NCBI RefSeq assembly: GCF_002920535.1
Contig: NZ_PQSS01000007.1
Location: 62,001-126,000, forward strand
DNA: 64,000 nt
Direction: 5' to 3'
Source: Streptomyces sp. Ru71
Lineage (GTDB): Bacteria > Actinomycetota > Actinomycetes > Streptomycetales > Streptomycetaceae
Each line of letters starts with the position of its first letter. Positions within the stretch are counted from its first letter, which is position 1. The position numbers and the translations under genes are program-made. The notes under the pieces were generated by a model, which saw only the letters and a program-made list of their open reading frames with translations, was not told the DNA's origin and ran no database searches. Positions 61,544 through 64,000 of the stretch are shown here, piece by piece.

Positions 61544-63106
61544 CTAGCTCATGGACCAGACGTACGGGTCGTGCTCGACCGGTGAGGTCCGGCGGGTGAC
61601 GGTTGTCGTGCGCGTCGGCTCGGGGGACTGAGTGCCGGAGTAGACGGCCAACGCGTTTTCGACGTCGGCCTTGCCGATCTCCAGCGGAACGTCGCGGGTC
61701 GGCTTGTCCGCGTTCTGCTTGGCCTTGCGGCGTTCCGCGATCAGTTGCACCTCCCGGTGGCGCATCGAGGCCGCTCGCTCGTAGTCCTGCTCCTCGATGG
61801 CCGCCTCTTTGCCCCGCCGGGCCTCGGCGATCTCCGCGTCGTACCGCTGCAGAGTCTCCTGCAGCCGCGCCTCGAACGTACGGATCTCACTGACGCGTAC
61901 CTGTGCGCTCGCCTCGTCCAGCAGGTCGATGGCCGAACCCGGCAGATGCTGGTCGGGAACGTGGTGGCTGGCGAGTGATGCGGCGGCCTCCAGGGCCTCG
62001 TCGCGAATGGCCACCTGGTGGTGTTCCTCCAGGCGGTTGCGGCAGACTCTGAGGATCTCCAGCAGATCCTCGGGCGCGGGCTCGTCGACGGGGACGGGCT
62101 GGATCAACCGGTCGACGGCCGGTTCGAGGCCGCGTTGTTCGAGCTCCACCCTGGTACAGGAACCCAGAACCAGGACTCCGGGAGTGCCGAGCAGCGAGCG
62201 GAACAGGCTGAGGGGGTTGGTCGTTCCGTCGGGCAGGTGCAGCGGACTGAGGGCGCCACTGAGGTACACCACGAGGGACCGGTGAGAACGGACCTCGCTC
62301 AGCAGCGCGGTCACCAGGTCGATGCCCCGGCCCCGGTGCTGCGGGTCGGCGAGCAGAGTACCCAGGTCCAGCGACCGCACGGTCCGGTGCTGCAGGGCCG
62401 GCGGCACGTCACCCGCGGCGACGCTCTGCGCGAAGCCGAACGCCACCGCCGTCTTGCCGACGCCGGGTTCACCGACGAGCAGCGGCACGTTCCTGTTCCG
62501 GCGGGTGAGGATCTGGACGACCCGCTCGATCTCCTTCGTCCGCCCGACCACCGGATCGAGCCTGGACTGCCGGGCCGCCGCGGTGAGATCGCGACCGCAC
62601 TGGTCGAGAAGGGGCCATGCCTGCTCCGCCTTGGCCGGCTCGTCGAACTCCCTCTGACGGCGTTCGGCCAGGACGCGCCTGACCTGCTGCCGTGCGATGT
62701 CCAGATGGGTGCCCAGCCGCATCAGGACCTGGGCGGCGACGCCTTCGCCGGCACGTGTCAGGCCGAGCAGGAGGTGCTCCGGGCTGATGTCGTTCCGCCC
62801 GTCGTGCTGTGCCTCGTCCAGGGAGAATTCGAGCACGTTCTTGGCGCGTGGCGTGAACGGAAGCGGGTTCTTCGGCGCCGGCTGCTGGCCCAGCCCGATG
62901 ATCTCCTCGACCTCCCGGCGGACCGCTGCGAGAGAAATGCCGAGATCCTCAAGGGCTTTGGTGGCGACACCGGCACCCTCGTGGGTCAGGCCCAGGAGGA
63001 TGTGCTCGCTGCCGATGTAGTTGTGGTTGAGCATCCGGGCTTCTTCTTGAGCCAGAACGACGACACGGCGAGCCCCGGCATCGAAGCGGTCGAAGAGCGT
63101 CGCCAT
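61544..63106 (-). CDS. ClpC-like protein with Clp_N repeats and a single degenerate AAA domain
   Basis: The 520-residue protein begins with two Clp_N (ClpR) repeats (residues 5 to about 75 and 80 to 150) as in ClpC. A first AAA domain has Walker A GEPGVGKT (212-219), but Walker B reads VVYLSGAL where ClpC has a hhhhDE pattern, so both acidic residues are replaced (Ser283, Gly284). A UVR-like coiled helix (KEAAIEEQDYERAASMRHRE) follows. There is no second AAA domain and no ClpP-binding loop; full ClpC is about 840 residues. It is probably not a protease motor but an adaptor. The ATG overlaps the stop of the caspase-TPR gene by one base, with GGGAGG upstream. Confidence 0.85.
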   Translation of the reverse strand: MATLFDRFDAGARRVVVLAQEEARMLNHNYIGSEHILLGLTHEGAGVATKALEDLGISLAAVRREVEEIIGLGQQPAPKNPLPFTPRAKNVLEFSLDEAQHDGRNDISPEHLLLGLTRAGEGVAAQVLMRLGTHLDIARQQVRRVLAERRQREFDEPAKAEQAWPLLDQCGRDLTAAARQSRLDPVVGRTKEIERVVQILTRRNRNVPLLVGEPGVGKTAVAFGFAQSVAAGDVPPALQHRTVRSLDLGTLLADPQHRGRGIDLVTALLSEVRSHRSLVVYLSGALSPLHLPDGTTNPLSLFRSLLGTPGVLVLGSCTRVELEQRGLEPAVDRLIQPVPVDEPAPEDLLEILRVCRNRLEEHHQVAIRDEALEAAASLASHHVPDQHLPGSAIDLLDEASAQVRVSEIRTFEARLQETLQRYDAEIAEARRGKEAAIEEQDYERAASMRHREVQLIAERRKAKQNADKPTRDVPLEIGKADVENALAVYSGTQSPEPTRTTTVTRRTSPVEHDPYVWSMS

Positions 63107-64000
63107 CAACCACCCTCCCTGTCCACGGCGCTGCGGAGATCCTCTTGTGCCCGCCTGGTGTGCGGATGCTCCCCGCCGAGAATCCGTTCGCGCTCCGTCA
63201 CCAGCTGGCGCAGCAGGGCCACGGCTTCGTCCTTCGCCCCCAGCAGCAGGAGGTTGCGCGCCAGCATGTGCCGGGTGCGCAGCGTATGGAGGTCCTCGGC
63301 GCCGAGCACGCGACCCCGGTCGGCGAGCAGGACCCGCAGCATGCCGACGGCCTCCTCCCGGTAGCCGGCCTCGCCGAGATTGACCGCGAGGAACTGCCGG
63401 GTGCGCAATGTGTCCTCGTGGTCCGGGCCGAGCAGCTGCAACTGGTCGGCGAGGAGCTGGCGCAGCAGCTGGGCGGCGGTCATCGCGTCGCCTGCGCCGC
63501 CGAGGCTGTGCGCGTACGACTGACGGGTCCGCAGTGTGTCGACGTGCTCCTGGCCCAGGACGCGGACCTGCTCGTCCAGGATCTTCTGCAGCGCGTCCGC
63601 AGCCCCCTTCCAGTCACCGTCCTTGCCCTGCTGTACGGCGGCGACGTGCTGCTTGCGCAGCTCAGGGCCGGCCGTGGCGGCGAAGGCGCGGTTGACACCG
63701 AGGGCGAGCCGGCTGGCTGTGCCGGCGCCACGGTTGAGCGGCACGGGCAGCCCCTCGGCCGTCATGTTCTGCCTGAGCCGTTTGTACAGGTCCTCGATGG
63801 TCAGCAGCTCGGGTCCGCCGACGATGCCCTCCCGCAGGAGGCGCATCAGGCGTCCGGAGAAGGCGGTGTGCGGTTCCCCGGCGAGGGCGAGGGCGAGTTG
63901 GTCGCGCGCCGCCGACGTCAGGACGTAGGTCCCCGCCACTTCGAGCTGCCCGATCTCCGTGGCGCCGTCTCCCGCCATGGTGCCGGTGAGGGCCCGGCCG
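63106..64000 (-). CDS. Caspase-like (peptidase C14) TPR protein, N-terminus beyond the window
   Basis: The visible frame runs off the right edge; the ATG at 63978 is probably internal. Translated to the edge, it reads GRALTGTMAGDGATEIGQL and then AGTYVLTSAARDQLALALAG, matching the C-terminal half of actinobacterial caspase-fold peptidases, in which CCxSGRA carries the catalytic Cys; that motif would lie just outside the window. After a helical region (LTIEDLYKRLRQNMTAEGLP) there are about four TPR units with the recurring H-x-DTLRTRQ pattern. It is coupled to the Clp-like gene by a one-base overlap. Function as a protease with a repeat sensor is inferred. Confidence 0.75.
   Translation of the reverse strand, partial: GRALTGTMAGDGATEIGQLEVAGTYVLTSAARDQLALALAGEPHTAFSGRLMRLLREGIVGGPELLTIEDLYKRLRQNMTAEGLPVPLNRGAGTASRLALGVNRAFAATAGPELRKQHVAAVQQGKDGDWKGAADALQKILDEQVRVLGQEHVDTLRTRQSYAHSLGGAGDAMTAAQLLRQLLADQLQLLGPDHEDTLRTRQFLAVNLGEAGYREEAVGMLRVLLADRGRVLGAEDLHTLRTRHMLARNLLLLGAKDEAVALLRQLVTERERILGGEHPHTRRAQEDLRSAVDREGG

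Noticed and set aside
61544..63106. Calling the Clp-like gene a full ClpC ATPase
   Set aside because: It has only one AAA domain, the Walker B acidic residues are missing and the length is about 60% of ClpC.

Overview
The window is high-GC Streptomyces chromosome. Gene order (orn, adpA, a GlmS, a GH20 hexosaminidase, the desferrioxamine locus, the leucine-catabolic accD1-type operon) matches the conserved core around orn/adpA in S. coelicolor and its relatives. Third codon positions are almost all G or C, GTG starts are common, and two rare TTA (bldA) codons were found in genes. No insertion sequence, phage gene, integrase, CRISPR array or rRNA was seen.

Layout. 1-4.6 kb: 5' part of a tRNA-His, orn, an adpA carrying a one-base frameshift beside its TTA codon, a small membrane protein, a universal stress protein and a GPR1/FUN34/YaaH membrane protein. 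4.6-11.2 kb: amino sugars and secreted enzymes (GlmS, a Tat-exported purple acid phosphatase, a DUF4429 protein, a DasR-box-preceded GH20 hexosaminidase). 11.2-18.3 kb: desferrioxamine biosynthesis and uptake (desABCD, desF, desE) with two iron boxes. 18.3-27.4 kb: leucine and acyl-CoA catabolism (acdH, hmgL, accA1, accD1) divergent from a TetR regulator with two operators, then a second acyl-CoA dehydrogenase and a TesB thioesterase. 27.5-36.4 kb: CDF metal transporter, phosphatase-like protein, PucR regulator, and a putative guanidino-compound operon (symporter, ureohydrolase, ThDP enzyme), followed by a serine hydrolase. 36.5-47.4 kb: fused ABC exporter, secreted proteins, S37 peptidase, GH3 glycosidase, LysR/EamA pair. 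47.4-56.6 kb: GNAT, sugar isomerase-like proteins, MarR-GNAT fusion, RibD-like reductase, a LacI-controlled sugar operon (Gfo/Idh, DUF993, isomerase) and ribokinase. 56.8-64 kb: small secreted and membrane proteins, a sigma factor, a WhiJ-type trio (ATPase, XRE, DUF397), a TTA-containing serine hydrolase, and a ClpC-like single-AAA protein translationally coupled to a caspase-TPR protein that runs off the right edge.

The strongest leads are the caspase-TPR plus degenerate ClpC-like pair at the right end, the adpA frameshift, the WhiJ-type trio with a palindrome in front, and the three-gene DUF993 operon of unknown substrate. A family of intergenic repeats (about 0.8-0.9 kb and 50.8-51.0 kb) and a degenerate 24-bp array at 29.3-29.6 kb are not explained by genes. 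All functions are read from sequence motifs and remembered families; no database search was run.
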